Numbered from the stretch's first letter, positions 1 through 9,116 are shown. The stretch is DNA of 64,000 bases from Rhodovulum marinum (GCF_004343075.1 NZ_SLXP01000005.1:187596-251595), one strand, 5' to 3'. Program-made: numbers and translations. The notes: generated from the letters alone by a model not told the origin.

Positions 1-606
1 GCCGTCGATGGCATCGCCCTCGGTCAGCTTGGAGATGATCTCGGCGCGCTGTTCGGCACGCGATTCTTCCAGGATGGCGCGGCGCGAGACCACGATGTTG
101 CCGCGGCGGCGGTCCATCTTGAGGATCTGGAAGGGCTGTTTCAGACCCATCAGCGGGCCGGCATCGCGCACCGGGCGCACATCGACCTGGCTGCCGGGCA
201 GGAACGCCACGGCGCCGCCCAGATCGACGGTGAAGCCACCCTTGACGCGGCCGAAGATCGCGCCCTCGACGCGGGCCTCGCCGGCATAGGCCTTTTCGAG
301 ACGGTCCCAGGCCTCTTCGCGGCGGGCCTTGTCACGGCTGATCGACGCCTCGCCCCGGGCGTTCTCGACCCGGTCGAGATAAACCTCGACCTCGTCGCCG
401 ACGGCGATTTCCGGGGCCTCGCCCGGGTTGGCGAATTCTTTCAGATCGACGCGGCCTTCCATCTTGTAGCCGACATCGATGATGGCCTGGCCCGCCTCGA
501 CGGCGATGACCTTGCCCCTGACGACGCTGCCCTCGGCAGGCGTGTCGATTTCGAAGCTTTCGTTCAGGAGGGCTTCGAATTCCTCCATGGATGCGTTGCT
601 AGCCAT
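1..606 (-). CDS. rpsA: 30S ribosomal protein S1, N-terminal part (cut by window edge)
   Basis: The protein binds mRNA on the 30S subunit and helps initiate translation. The reading frame stays open from the ATG at 606 down to base 1, giving 202 codons of a protein that is normally about 550 residues. The N-terminus reads MASNASMEEFEALLNESF, followed by an S1 (OB-fold) domain at about residues 23-92 (PAEGSVVRGKVIAVEAGQAI, then DVGYKMEGRVDLKEF) and the start of a second at about 108 (EGAIFGRVKGGFTVDLGG). These are typical alphaproteobacterial S1 features. It lies downstream of aroA-cmk, as is usual in Rhodobacterales, but an aldo/keto reductase gene is interposed. The 230 bp between that gene and rpsA should hold the rpsA promoter and leader; I see no convincing promoter boxes there. 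The remainder of the gene lies outside the window. Confidence 0.95.
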   Translation of the reverse strand, partial: MASNASMEEFEALLNESFEIDTPAEGSVVRGKVIAVEAGQAIIDVGYKMEGRVDLKEFANPGEAPEIAVGDEVEVYLDRVENARGEASISRDKARREEAWDRLEKAYAGEARVEGAIFGRVKGGFTVDLGGAVAFLPGSQVDVRPVRDAGPLMGLKQPFQILKMDRRRGNIVVSRRAILEESRAEQRAEIISKLTEGDAIDG

Positions 607-836
607 ACGGTCTAAAGTGTCCTTCTGGGGTTTTCCGGCCGCGCGGTTGTCTCCGCCGGTCTTTCAGTTGGTCTGCGGCGCCGTCCGAAGAGGATGGAGG
701 GGTTTCAATACGACAAAAGGGCCGGTGCAGTCCCCGACCCTGCTCGTCGCATCGTCTCCGCGGTTCTTCGTCCGTCTCGACGCGCGCCTTTTAAAGGGGT
801 GCGGGCCATGAATCAAGGGGAAACGGGGCGCGGCGA

Positions 837-1835
837 TCAGCAATACCGCTCGATGCCGACCCATTGCATCGGGCCGTAGCGGTCACCATGGGCCCAGCCC
901 ACCGGCAGCGCGGCCTCGATCGCGGCAAGGGCGTCCGGGGCCAGCCGCAGGCCGGCGCCGCAGGCCAGGTCGCGGAAATGCGCGACCGACCGGGTGCCGG
1001 GGATCGCCAGCACATGGCCCCCGCGCGACAGCACCCAGGCGATGGCAAGGGCCGCGGCCGGTTCGCCCATCTCGCGGGCCAGCGCGCGCAGCCGGTCGGT
1101 GGCGGCGATGTTGGCCGCGTGGTTGGGCGCCTGAAAGCGCGGGTTGCCCTTGAGAAACGGCAGGCCCTGCGCCACGTCCAGCGGGATCGGCGCATCGGTC
1201 AGCAGCGACCGGCCCACCGGCGAGAAGGCGACCAGCGCGGTGCCCAGGTCCGCACAGGCCTGCACCAGGCCCAGCTCGGGCGCGCGGGTGGCCAGCGAAT
1301 ATTCCGATTGCACCGCGGCCACCGGATGCACCGCCGCCGCCCGGCGCAGCGAACCCGGCGCGATCTCGGAAAAGCCGATGGCGCGCGCCTTGCCCTTGCG
1401 CACCAGCGCGGCGAGCGTTTCGGTGACCTCTTCGATGGGCAGGCGGTCGTCGCGGCGGTGGACATAGAACAGGTCGACCGCCTCGATGCCCAGCCGCGCC
1501 AGGCTCTGGTCCAGCTCGCCCTCGAGATAGGCGGCGGAATTGTCGATCACCCGCCGGCCCTGCGCATCGCTGGTGATGCCGGCCTTGGTGGCGATGGTGA
1601 AATGGGCCCGCGCGCCCTGCCGCGTTTTCAGATAGCGCCCGATGGCGGTTTCCGACCGGCCCGCGCCATAGACATTCGCGGTGTCCAGATGGGTGATGCC
1701 CAATTCCATCGCCGCGTCGAGAATGGCGTGGCTTTCGGCCTCGGTCGTGGGGCCGTAGAAATCGGCGAACGACATGCCGCCGATGCCCAGCGCCGAAACC
1801 TCCGCGCCGTCGCGGCCCAGCCGGCGGCGGTCCAT
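837..1835 (-). CDS. Aldo/keto reductase
   Basis: A 332-residue NADPH-dependent oxidoreductase of the AKR superfamily (TIM barrel, cytosolic). The catalytic tetrad is visible: Asp51 and Tyr56 in DTANVYG, Lys84 in ATKAG and His126 in YVHRRD. The C-terminal cofactor region AIPGTRSVAHF is also present. The substrate cannot be read from the sequence; it resembles general-stress or L-glyceraldehyde-type AKRs. The start codon lies 1 nt after the cmk stop, so it is almost certainly cotranscribed with aroA-cmk. This placement between cmk and rpsA departs from the usual aroA-cmk-rpsA order in the group and suggests insertion of an accessory gene. Confidence 0.9.
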   Translation of the reverse strand: MDRRRLGRDGAEVSALGIGGMSFADFYGPTTEAESHAILDAAMELGITHLDTANVYGAGRSETAIGRYLKTRQGARAHFTIATKAGITSDAQGRRVIDNSAAYLEGELDQSLARLGIEAVDLFYVHRRDDRLPIEEVTETLAALVRKGKARAIGFSEIAPGSLRRAAAVHPVAAVQSEYSLATRAPELGLVQACADLGTALVAFSPVGRSLLTDAPIPLDVAQGLPFLKGNPRFQAPNHAANIAATDRLRALAREMGEPAAALAIAWVLSRGGHVLAIPGTRSVAHFRDLACGAGLRLAPDALAAIEAALPVGWAHGDRYGPMQWVGIERYC

Positions 1836-1836
1836 C

Positions 1837-2454
1837 TCAGCCCTGCCCGGCGCGGCGGCGGTCGATCTCGGCGATGGCGGCGGCCACGGCCTGGTCGATG
1901 GACAATTGCGAGGTGTCCAGGATCACCGCGTCCCCGGCCGGTTTCAGCGGCGCGGCGGCACGCTCGCTGTCGCGCGCGTCGCGCTCGCGCATCTCGGCCA
2001 GCACCTCGTCAAAGGTCGTCTCGATGCCCTTTTCGGCCAGTTCGCGATACCGGCGTTCGGCGCGCACCGTGTCCGAGGCCGTCACGAACAGCTTGGCCGC
2101 CGCCTCGGGGCAGATCACCGTGCCGATGTCGCGCCCGTCCAGCACCGCGCCGCCCGCACGCGCGGCAAAGGCGCGCTGGAAATCCACCAGCGCCGCGCGC
2201 ACCTGCGTGATCGCGGCGACCTTGCTGGCGGCCTGCGCGACCTCGGGGCGGCGCAGGTCATCGCGGTCAAGGTCGGCCGGATCCAGCGTTTCGGCCGCCT
2301 CGACCGGGTCCAGCCCGTCCAGCATCCGCGCCCCGACGGCCCGGTACAACAGCCCCGTGTCCAGATGGGCAAAGCCGAAATGCGCGGCCACCGCGCGGCT
2401 GATCGTGCCCTTGCCGGCGGCGGCGGGGCCGTCGATGGCGACCGTGAAACTCAT
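1837..2454 (-). CDS. cmk: Cytidylate kinase
   Basis: Phosphorylates CMP and dCMP with ATP, feeding pyrimidine nucleotide synthesis. The 205-residue protein begins [20 protein letters not shown], carrying the P-loop GPAAAGKGT at about residues 9-17. Later motifs include [11 protein letters not shown] and the [12 protein letters not shown] substrate-binding segment, all typical of bacterial Cmk, and the length fits the family. I chose the ATG at 2454 because it overlaps the aroA stop by 4 bp (ATGA), the normal coupling here, and places the P-loop near the N-terminus. A longer open frame upstream runs through aroA and lacks family similarity. Confidence 0.95.
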   Translation of the reverse strand: MSFTVAIDGPAAAGKGTISRAVAAHFGFAHLDTGLLYRAVGARMLDGLDPVEAAETLDPADLDRDDLRRPEVAQAASKVAAITQVRAALVDFQRAFAARAGGAVLDGRDIGTVICPEAAAKLFVTASDTVRAERRYRELAEKGIETTFDEVLAEMRERDARDSERAAAPLKPAGDAVILDTSQLSIDQAVAAAIAEIDRRRAGQG

Positions 2455-3803
2455 GCCTCGGCCCGCGCGAAGACCGCGCCCAGCCCTTCCATCAGCGGCT
2501 CGAACACCGGGAAGGAGGTGGCGATGGGCGTGCAATCGTCGACGGTGACGGGGTTTTGCGCCGCCATCCCCGCGCAAAGGAACGACATCGCGATCCGGTG
2601 GTCCAGGTGGGTGGCACAACGCGCCCCCCCGGGCAGCCCCCCCGGCCCCATCCCGGTGACCGCCATCCAGTCCTCGCCCGTCTCGACCCGCGCCCCGCAG
2701 GCGATCAGCCCCTCGGCCATGGCCGCGATCCGGTCGCTTTCCTTGACCCGCAATTCCCGCACGCCGCGCATCATGGTCACCCCTTCGGCGAAACAGGCCA
2801 CCACCGACAGGATCGGGTATTCGTCGATCATGCTGGGCGCGCGCTCGGGCGGCACCTCGATCCCCTTCATCGCGGGCGAGAAGCGGGCGCGCAGGTCGGC
2901 CACCGGCTCGCCCCCCTCCTCGCGCGGGTTCTCATAGGTCAGGTCCGCCCCCATCTCGCGCAGCGTGTCGAACAGCCCCGCCCGCGTCGGGTTCAGCCCG
3001 ATGCCCGGCACCAGCACGTCCGACCCCTCGGTGATCAGCGCGGCACAGACCGGGAAGGCGGCGGAACTGGGGTCGCGCGGCACGGCGATGGTCTGCGGAC
3101 GCAGCTCCGGCTGGCCGGTCAGGGTGATGACGCGGCCCTCGTCCGTGTCCTCCACCCACAGCGCCGCGCCGAACCCCGCCAGCATCCGCTCGGTATGATC
3201 GCGCGTCGCCTCGCGCTCGATCACCACGGTTTCGCCCGGCGCGTTCAGCCCCGCCAGCAACACCGCCGATTTCACCTGCGCCGAGGGCACCGGTACGGCG
3301 TAACGCACCGGAACGGGGTCCGCCGCCCCCACGATGGTCATCGGCAGCCGCCCGCCCGCGCGCCCATACGCCGCCGCACCGAACAGCGCCAGCGGATCGG
3401 TCACCCGTCCCATCGGACGGCCCCGCAGCGAGGCGTCGCCGGTGAAGGTCGCGGTGATCGGCGACGTCGCCATCGCCCCCATGATCAGCCGCACGCCGGT
3501 GCCGGAATTGCCGCAATCGATCACGTCCCCGGGTTCGGCAAAGCCGCCCACGCCCACGCCATGCACCACCCATTCGCCCGGGCCCAGGTGGCTGACCTCG
3601 GCCCCGAAGGCGCGCATCGCCCGGCCCGTGTCCAGCACGTCCTGCCCTTCCAGCAACCCGGTGATCCGCGTCTCGCCCACCGACAGCGCGCCCAGGATCA
3701 GCGCGCGGTGGCTGATCGACTTGTCGCCCGGCACCTCGGCGGTACCGCTCAGCGGCCCCGCGCGCCGCGCGGTCATCGGGATCGGGTCGCCATGGGCGGA
3801 CAT
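2451..3803 (-). CDS. aroA: 3-phosphoshikimate 1-carboxyvinyltransferase (EPSP synthase, class II)
   Basis: Catalyses the sixth step of the shikimate pathway: shikimate-3-phosphate plus PEP gives EPSP. The 450-residue protein carries the motif set used to define class II EPSP synthases: GDKS (26-29), SAQVK, RDHTE and NPTR. It also has RPMGRV, DEYPIL and KESDR. In overall sequence it is close to what I recall of the Agrobacterium CP4 enzyme. However, the PEP-site loop reads CGNSGTG (97-103), placing Gly101 where CP4 has the alanine linked to glyphosate insensitivity. It is the first gene of the aroA-cmk-AKR run. The assignment is very secure; the inhibitor phenotype is not predictable from this alone. 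Confidence 0.96.
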   Translation of the reverse strand: MSAHGDPIPMTARRAGPLSGTAEVPGDKSISHRALILGALSVGETRITGLLEGQDVLDTGRAMRAFGAEVSHLGPGEWVVHGVGVGGFAEPGDVIDCGNSGTGVRLIMGAMATSPITATFTGDASLRGRPMGRVTDPLALFGAAAYGRAGGRLPMTIVGAADPVPVRYAVPVPSAQVKSAVLLAGLNAPGETVVIEREATRDHTERMLAGFGAALWVEDTDEGRVITLTGQPELRPQTIAVPRDPSSAAFPVCAALITEGSDVLVPGIGLNPTRAGLFDTLREMGADLTYENPREEGGEPVADLRARFSPAMKGIEVPPERAPSMIDEYPILSVVACFAEGVTMMRGVRELRVKESDRIAAMAEGLIACGARVETGEDWMAVTGMGPGGLPGGARCATHLDHRIAMSFLCAGMAAQNPVTVDDCTPIATSFPVFEPLMEGLGAVFARAEA

Positions 3804-3904
3804 CGGTAGGCTCCTCTCGCACGGGATCGCGCCCCAGCGGATTACCTAAACCGGACGGGTGCGTCCAGCCTCGCCCGCCCCCCCTTCAGGTCAGCGCGCG
3901 CCCC

Positions 3905-3940
3905 TGCCCTTCTTCTTGGTCCAAATACCCATGCCCCCGG
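3905..3940 (+). repeat. Dispersed intergenic repeat, type A (copy 1)
   Basis: The core CTTCTTCTTGGTCCAAATAC is followed by a C-rich tail in the gap between aroA and trmB. It matches, with small changes, the copies near 9863, 23186, 32324 and (inverted) 41045. All copies lie between genes. Confidence 0.7.
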
Positions 3941-3947
3941 CCCCGCC

Positions 3948-4670
3948 TCACCGACGCCGGAAGGTCAGGTAATGCGGCACCCGCCCCTCGCGCAGGGCCT
4001 TCTGCTCGTAGCGCGTCGAGATCCAGTCGCCCCACGGCGCCCGCCAGTCCGCCGGCCCCTCGGCCAGCCAGTCGAACCCGGCCCGCGGTACCTCGACCAG
4101 GGTCTGGCGCACGTAATCGGGAATGTCGGTCGCCACCCGCAAAACCGCGCCGGGCCGCATCACCCGGTGCAGCGGGCCCAGGAACTCGGGCGTGACGAAA
4201 CGGCGGCGGTGGTGCTTCTTCTTCGGCCAGGGATCGGGATAGAGCAGGAAGGCGCGGGCAATGCTGGCCTCGGGCAAGACGTCGAACAGGTCGCGCACGT
4301 CACCCGGGTGGACGGCCACGTTCTCCACCCCCGCGTCGCGGATCTTGCCCAGCAGCATCGCGACGCCGTTGATGAAGGGCTCGCAGCCGATGATCCCCAC
4401 CCCGGGGTTTTGCGCGGCCTGGTGGACCATGTGCTCGCCCCCGCCGAAACCGACCTCCAGCCAGACCTCGCGCCCGCCGAAGCGCGCGTCCAGGTCCAGC
4501 GGCCGGCGCTCGGGGTTCGCATCCCAATCGACCGGACCGGGCGAAAGCGCGTCCAGGTCGCGGTCCAGGTAATCCCTCTGGCGGTCGCGCAGGGTCTTGC
4601 CATGGCGGCGGCCATAGAAATTGCGCCATGCGCGGCGCGGGCGATCGGCGGTCGGGCGGGTGTCGGTCAT
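3948..4670 (-). CDS. trmB: tRNA (guanine-N7-)-methyltransferase
   Basis: Uses SAM to make m7G at position 46 of tRNA. The 240-residue protein has the SAM-binding loop LEVGFGGGEH and GCEPF (acidic ribose-binding residue). It also has the family hallmark LLYPDPWPKKKHHRRRF and, near the C-terminus, ISTRYEQKALREG. It lies just downstream of metK, whose product supplies its cofactor, but a strong hairpin with a T-tract (4753-4786) separates the two, so trmB may rely on read-through or its own promoter. Confidence 0.95.
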   Translation of the reverse strand: MTDTRPTADRPRRAWRNFYGRRHGKTLRDRQRDYLDRDLDALSPGPVDWDANPERRPLDLDARFGGREVWLEVGFGGGEHMVHQAAQNPGVGIIGCEPFINGVAMLLGKIRDAGVENVAVHPGDVRDLFDVLPEASIARAFLLYPDPWPKKKHHRRRFVTPEFLGPLHRVMRPGAVLRVATDIPDYVRQTLVEVPRAGFDWLAEGPADWRAPWGDWISTRYEQKALREGRVPHYLTFRRR

Positions 4671-4752
4671 GGGGCGCGGCCATAGGCCCCGGCCGCGCGC
4701 GGGTCAAGCCTCGGCCGACAGTGGCACGCCGGGGCGGACGGGGCGCAACGTG

Positions 4753-4786
4753 AAAAGGGGGCGCGCGCCGCAAGGCGCGCGCCCCC
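4753..4786 (-). terminator. Intrinsic terminator after metK
   Basis: On the minus strand a perfect 13-bp GC-rich stem (4774-4786 with 4757-4769), with a 4-nt TTGC loop, is followed at once by TTTT (4756-4753). It sits 33 nt after the metK stop and before trmB, a classic Rho-independent terminator. Confidence 0.85.
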
Positions 4787-4818
4787 CCGGGCGACGGGCG
4801 TCAGCCCGGCGCAATCCC

Positions 4819-5985
4819 TCAGATCGCGGCCTTCAGCTCCGCGGCCAGGTCGGTGCGTTCCCAGCTGAACCCGCCATCGGCCTCGGGGGCGCGGCCGAAA
4901 TGGCCATAGGCCGCCGTCCGGGCATAGATCGGCCGGTTCAGGGTCAGGTGCTCGCGGATGCCGCGCGGCGTCAGGTCCATCACCTGGGCCACCGCCTTCT
5001 CGATCACCTCGTCGGGCACCTCGCCGGTGCCGTAGCTGTCGACATAGATCGACAGCGGCTTGGCCACGCCGATCGCATAGGACAGCTGCAGCGTGCATTT
5101 CTTCGCCAGCCCCGCCGCGACCACGTTCTTGGCAAGATACCGCGCGGCATAGGCCGCCGAGCGGTCCACCTTGGTCGGGTCCTTGCCGGAGAACGCGCCG
5201 CCGCCATGGGGGGCCGCGCCGCCATAGGTATCGACGATGATCTTGCGCCCCGTCAGCCCCGCGTCGCCGTCCGGGCCCCCGATCACGAAGGTGCCGGTGG
5301 GGTTCACGTGCCACTCGGTCTTGTCGTGCAGCCAGCCCTCGGGCAGGACCTCGCGGATATAGGGTTCCACGATCTGGCGGATGTCGTCCGAGGTCTGGCT
5401 TTCGCTTTCATGCTGGGTCGACAGCACGATCGAGTCGACCGCCACCGGCTTGCCGCCCTCGTAGCGCACGGTCAGCTGCGACTTGGCATCGGGGCGCAGG
5501 GTCGGTTCCTTGCCGGATTTGCGCACCTCGGCCAGGCGGCGCAGGATGGCGTGGGAATACTGGATCGGCGCGGGCATCAGTTCCGGCGTCTCGTCGGTGG
5601 CAAAGCCGAACATGATCCCCTGGTCGCCCGCCCCGTCGCGGTCCACCCCTTGCGCGATATGGGCGGATTGCTCGTGCAGGAAGTTCAGCACGTGGCAGGT
5701 GTTCCAGTGGAACTTGTCCTGTTCATAGCCGATGTCGCGGATGCAGTCGCGGGCGATCTCGCCGATGCGGCCCATGTAGTTCCTGAGCCGGTCGCGATCC
5801 GAAAGACCGACCTCGCCGCCGATCACCACCATGCCGGTGGTCGCGAAGGTTTCGCAGGCGACGCGGGCGTTCGCCTCCTCGGCGAGGAAGGCGTCGAGGA
5901 TCGCATCGGAAATCCGGTCGCAGACCTTGTCGGGGTGGCCCTCCGAAACGGATTCGGAGGTGAAGAGATAGTTCTGGCGGGTCAT
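4819..5985 (-). CDS. metK: S-adenosylmethionine synthetase
   Basis: Condenses methionine and ATP to S-adenosylmethionine. The 388-residue protein begins [20 protein letters not shown], with the substrate-binding EGHPDK. It also has DQGIMFGFA and the P-loop-like [20 protein letters not shown], all diagnostic of MetK. The start is fixed by the GGAG ribosome-binding site 9 nt upstream. That site lies inside a SAM/SAH-type riboswitch (5993-6038), so translation is probably shut off when SAM is plentiful. A strong terminator follows the gene. Upstream on the same strand are lnt and the ybeY group. Confidence 0.97.
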   Translation of the reverse strand: MTRQNYLFTSESVSEGHPDKVCDRISDAILDAFLAEEANARVACETFATTGMVVIGGEVGLSDRDRLRNYMGRIGEIARDCIRDIGYEQDKFHWNTCHVLNFLHEQSAHIAQGVDRDGAGDQGIMFGFATDETPELMPAPIQYSHAILRRLAEVRKSGKEPTLRPDAKSQLTVRYEGGKPVAVDSIVLSTQHESESQTSDDIRQIVEPYIREVLPEGWLHDKTEWHVNPTGTFVIGGPDGDAGLTGRKIIVDTYGGAAPHGGGAFSGKDPTKVDRSAAYAARYLAKNVVAAGLAKKCTLQLSYAIGVAKPLSIYVDSYGTGEVPDEVIEKAVAQVMDLTPRGIREHLTLNRPIYARTAAYGHFGRAPEADGGFSWERTDLAAELKAAI

Positions 5986-5992
5986 GGAATAG

Positions 5993-6038
5993 CGCTCCGT
6001 TGTGAAATCCCCGCCACGCCAGGAAGCCGTTGTGGCGG
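5993..6038 (-). promoter_or_regulatory. SAM/SAH-type riboswitch controlling metK translation
   Basis: Read on the minus strand, CCGCCAC (6038-6032) pairs with GTGGCGG (6017-6011) around the 14-nt loop AACGGCTTCCTGGC. After a short linker comes ACGGAGC, whose GGAG (5998-5995) is the metK Shine-Dalgarno. The segment CACAACGGCTTCCTGGCGTG agrees with the published SAM/SAH riboswitch core as I remember it. That class occurs upstream of metK in Rhodobacterales and forms an H-type pseudoknot in which the loop GCTTCC pairs with GGAGC, hiding the ribosome-binding site. Structure and position match; ligand binding is inferred. Confidence 0.9.
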
Positions 6039-6082
6039 TTCGACCGACCCCGCTTACGCCCGTGCCCGGGGGGAATCAATCG

Positions 6083-7597
6083 CTATTTCCGGCGCCGGGC
6101 TGCGACCAAGACGGCCAGTGCCGCCGCCAGCCCCAGCGCGCCCGGCCCGTCGCCCGTCCGCGCATAGACCGTGGGCGGCAGCGCGGCGGGCAGCGGCGCG
6201 GTCAGGTGGCCGGCGGTGTTCAGGGGCAGGCTGTGGGTGATCCGCCCGCGCGCGTCGATCACCGCCGAGACGCCCGTATTGGCCGCGCGCAGCAGCGGCA
6301 GCCCCTGTTCCACCGCCCTGAGCCGCGCCAGCGCGAGGTGCTGGAACGGCCCCGAGCGTTCGCCGAACCACGCGTCGTTGGTGATCTGCGCGATCCAGCG
6401 CGGCCGCCTGTCCACGCGCAAATCCTGCGGGAACACCGCCTCGTAGCAGATCAGCGGCAGCGCGGCGCCCAGCCGCGGCCCGAGATCCAGCACAACCGGC
6501 CCCGGCCCTGCAGCATAGCCAAAGCTGTCGCGCGCCGCCAGCCCGCGAAAACCCAGCCGCCCCAGCACCCCGCCGAAGGGGATGTATTCGCCGAAAGGGA
6601 CCAGGTGGTGCTTGTCATAGAGATGCGTGACCGCGCCGCCCGGCCCCAGCACCGCGAGGCTGTTGAAGGTGCGCGGCCCCTCGCTGCGCTGGATGCCCAG
6701 CATCACCGGCACGCCGCCCGCCTGCTCGGCGATCAGGGCCGGCGCGCCGCCCGCGCGGTTCAACAGGTAGGGCACCGCGGTTTCGGGCCAGACGATCAGG
6801 TCGGGCGCGGGGTCGGACGGCGCGGCGGTGAAGGCCAGCTGGCGTTCCCAGAACACCGGGATCATGTCGCGGCGCCATTTCAGGTGCTGGGCGGCGTTGG
6901 GTTGCACCAGCCGGATCTGCGGCGGGTCGGGGTCGGCGGGCATCGGCGCGTCGAGCCTGAGCGCCCCCCACAGCCCCGTCCCGGTGACCAGCAGCGCGGC
7001 GAGGGTCGCACCCAGCGCCCGCCCCGGCCCGATGGGCAGGATCAGAGGCAGCGCGGCGGACAGCGTCGCCAGAAGCGTCAGCCCGGTCTGCCCGGTCAGC
7101 GCGGCCAGTTGCATCTGCGGCGCGCCGATCCAGATATGCCCCGGCAGCGCCCAGGGAAACCCCGTCAGCACGTAGCCGCGCGCCAGCTCCGCCGCCGGCA
7201 GCGCCAGCGCGAAGGCCAGCGCCCGGCCGCGCGGCCCGCGCCCGGCCCAGCCCGCGAACGCGCCCGCCGCCCCCCAGAACAGCGCAAGCCCCCCCGCCAT
7301 GAACACCAGCGCGAAGGGCGCCATCCAGCCATGGGTGCGGATATCCACCAGGAAAGGTTCGACGATCCAGGACAGCGCCAGCGCGAACTGCCCCGCCCCG
7401 CCCGCCCAGGCCGCGAGCGCCGCCGCCCGCGGGCCCGGCGCGCGCGCCACCAGCCAGGTCAGCCCGGCCAGCCCCGCCAGCGCCACCGGCCACAGCCCGA
7501 AGGGCGTCTGGCCCAGCGCCACCAGCAGGCCCAGCCCGAAAGCGGCCACCGGCCTGCGCGCCAGCGCCTGCGGGAAACGGGGCAGGCGCGCGGTCAT
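6083..7597 (-). CDS. lnt: Apolipoprotein N-acyltransferase
   Basis: Adds the third acyl chain to lipoproteins in the inner membrane. The 504-residue protein has an N-terminal multi-span membrane domain (about residues 15-195) and then a carbon-nitrogen hydrolase domain. The Glu-Lys-Cys triad is visible in WPETAVPYLL, in DKHHLVPFGEYIPFG and in LICYEAVFPQ. One more hydrophobic helix closes the C-terminus. It starts only a few bases after the corC-like stop, so it belongs to the phoH-ybeY-corC-lnt transcription run, which is common in alphaproteobacteria. Confidence 0.95.
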   Translation of the reverse strand: MTARLPRFPQALARRPVAAFGLGLLVALGQTPFGLWPVALAGLAGLTWLVARAPGPRAAALAAWAGGAGQFALALSWIVEPFLVDIRTHGWMAPFALVFMAGGLALFWGAAGAFAGWAGRGPRGRALAFALALPAAELARGYVLTGFPWALPGHIWIGAPQMQLAALTGQTGLTLLATLSAALPLILPIGPGRALGATLAALLVTGTGLWGALRLDAPMPADPDPPQIRLVQPNAAQHLKWRRDMIPVFWERQLAFTAAPSDPAPDLIVWPETAVPYLLNRAGGAPALIAEQAGGVPVMLGIQRSEGPRTFNSLAVLGPGGAVTHLYDKHHLVPFGEYIPFGGVLGRLGFRGLAARDSFGYAAGPGPVVLDLGPRLGAALPLICYEAVFPQDLRVDRRPRWIAQITNDAWFGERSGPFQHLALARLRAVEQGLPLLRAANTGVSAVIDARGRITHSLPLNTAGHLTAPLPAALPPTVYARTGDGPGALGLAAALAVLVAARRRK

Positions 7598-7601
7598 CGG
7601 G

Positions 7602-8495
7602 TCAGTTGGCCCCCGCGGCGGGCGCGCGCACGCGCAACCGCTTGATCCGCCGGGGGTCGGCGTCGATCACCTCGAACTCGGCGCCGGTTTCGTGGCGGAT
7701 CACCTCGCCCCGCGTGGGCACCCGCCCGGTCATCATGAACACCAGCCCGCCCAGCGTGTCGACCTCTTCCTCGTCCTCGCCCTCGACCAGGCGCAGGCCG
7801 ATCTCGGCCTCGAAGGCGTCGAGCGGCGCGCGCGCCTGGGCAAGGTAGACGCCGGGCTTTTCCACCGTCCACAGGGCGCCCTCGTCGACGTCGTGCTCGT
7901 CCTCGATCTCGCCCACGACCTGTTCGATCAGGTCCTCGATCGTCACCAGCCCGTCGACCCCGCCATATTCGTCGATCACCAGGGCCATGTGCATCCGCTG
8001 GCTTTGCATCTTCTGCAACAGCACGCCGATCGGCATCGAGGGGGGGGCGTACAGCAGCGGGCGCACCATCTCCTTGAGCACGAAGGGCGTGCCCTTGCCG
8101 TTGAAGCCGTGGCGCAGCGCGAAATCCTTGAGGTGGATCAGGCCCACCGGCGTGTCCAGCGTGCCGTCATAGACCGGAAGCCGCGTCAGCCCCGATTCGC
8201 GGAACACGCGCACCAGCTCGTCCTTGTCGATATCCAGCGGAACGGCCTCGATCTCGGCCTTGGGAACGGCCACGTCCTCGACCCGCAGCCGGCTGAGATT
8301 GCCGATGCCCAGGGGCAGTTGCGACCGCGCCGCGCCACTGGCGGCGCCCGCTTCGACGTCGTCATCGGACGAATCGCCTGTCGCGGGCATGAAGGCGGCC
8401 ACGAACCGGCCCAGAATGCCCCGGTTCTCAAGTGTTTCGGTGTCTTGCGCGCCCTGCGCGGCGCTAGACGACCCGTCGGTCTCGTCGCCCATCAA
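7602..8495 (-). CDS. CorC/HlyC-like CBS-domain protein
   Basis: A 297-residue protein with two CBS domains (about residues 75-200, for example LPVYDGTLDTPVGLIHLKD and VIDEYGGVDGLVTIEDLIEQ). A C-terminal transporter-associated CorC/HlyC domain follows (about 215-290, DTLGGLVFMMTGRVPTRGE). No membrane segments precede the CBS pair, so this is the short soluble form found between ybeY and lnt, often named CorC or YbeX and linked to magnesium/cobalt homeostasis or ribosome maintenance. The biochemical role is not settled. The start is either the ATG at 8495 or the next codon. Confidence 0.88.
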   Translation of the reverse strand: MMGDETDGSSSAAQGAQDTETLENRGILGRFVAAFMPATGDSSDDDVEAGAASGAARSQLPLGIGNLSRLRVEDVAVPKAEIEAVPLDIDKDELVRVFRESGLTRLPVYDGTLDTPVGLIHLKDFALRHGFNGKGTPFVLKEMVRPLLYAPPSMPIGVLLQKMQSQRMHMALVIDEYGGVDGLVTIEDLIEQVVGEIEDEHDVDEGALWTVEKPGVYLAQARAPLDAFEAEIGLRLVEGEDEEEVDTLGGLVFMMTGRVPTRGEVIRHETGAEFEVIDADPRRIKRLRVRAPAAGAN

Positions 8496-8529
8496 TCCTT
8501 ACCAAAATGCGCGGGCACGGCGCCCGTGT

Positions 8530-9030
8530 TCAGCCATATGGGTCAGCCACCCCGAGTTTGGCAAGTAGTTCCACCTCGAGCGTCTCCATGCGGGCGGCAT
8601 CTTGCGGACGGATGTGATCGTAACCCAACAGGTGCAGGCATCCATGTAGCACAAGATGGGTAACGTGGTCGTTAAGGGCGATGCCCTGCGCCGCGGCCTC
8701 GCGCGCGCAGGTGTCATAGGCGATGGCGATGTCGCCCAGTTCCAGCGCCATGCCGGGGGGCGGCGGCGTGGGGGTGCCGGGCGCGGCGCCGTCGGCCTCG
8801 GGGGCCAGGTCCTCGGCCGGCCAGGACAGCACGTTGGTGGCGGCGGGCTTGCCGCGGAACTCGGCGTTCAGCGTGGCGATGCGGGCATCGTCGCAGGCCA
8901 GCAGGCTGATCTCGCAGGTTTCGGGGTCCAGCCCGTGATGGGCAAGCGCGGCATCGCAGGCGGCCTCGGCCAGCGGGGCCAGCCCGGCCGCCTCCCAGCG
9001 GGTATCCTCGAACAGAATCTCGACACTCAT
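8530..9030 (-). CDS. ybeY: Endoribonuclease YbeY
   Basis: A zinc metalloprotein needed for 16S rRNA 3'-end maturation and ribosome quality control. The 166-residue protein has the diagnostic zinc motif HLVLHGCLHLLGYDH (H-x3-H-x5-H) near the C-terminus. Family segments TLNAEFRGKPAATNVLSWP and LGDIAIA are also present. I use the ATG at 9030 (MSVEILFEDTRWE); the longer frame upstream runs into unrelated sequence. It is normally adjacent to phoH, but here a GFA-fold gene and hairpin-rich spacers separate them. Confidence 0.95.
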   Translation of the reverse strand: MSVEILFEDTRWEAAGLAPLAEAACDAALAHHGLDPETCEISLLACDDARIATLNAEFRGKPAATNVLSWPAEDLAPEADGAAPGTPTPPPPGMALELGDIAIAYDTCAREAAAQGIALNDHVTHLVLHGCLHLLGYDHIRPQDAARMETLEVELLAKLGVADPYG

Positions 9031-9084
9031 GGGCCGGGGTCTAGCCGGGATCGGCGCCACGCGTAAGGGGGCGACGCGTCCAGA

Positions 9085-9116
9085 GGGGTCCGCGGGACCG
9101 AAGAATCCCGCGGACC
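9085..9116. repeat. 12-bp perfect inverted repeat between ybeY and the GFA gene
   Basis: GGGTCCGCGGGA (9085-9096) and TCCCGCGGACCC (9105-9116) form a perfect stem around an 8-nt loop. It lies downstream of the minus-strand GFA gene and could end its transcript, although no T-run follows. Together with the hairpins at 9893-9937 it brackets that gene. Confidence 0.7.

Noticed and set aside
864..2210. Long plus-strand open frames opposite the AKR, cmk and aroA genes
   Set aside because: They are antisense shadows of well-recognised genes, have Arg/Gly/His-rich composition and no family character.
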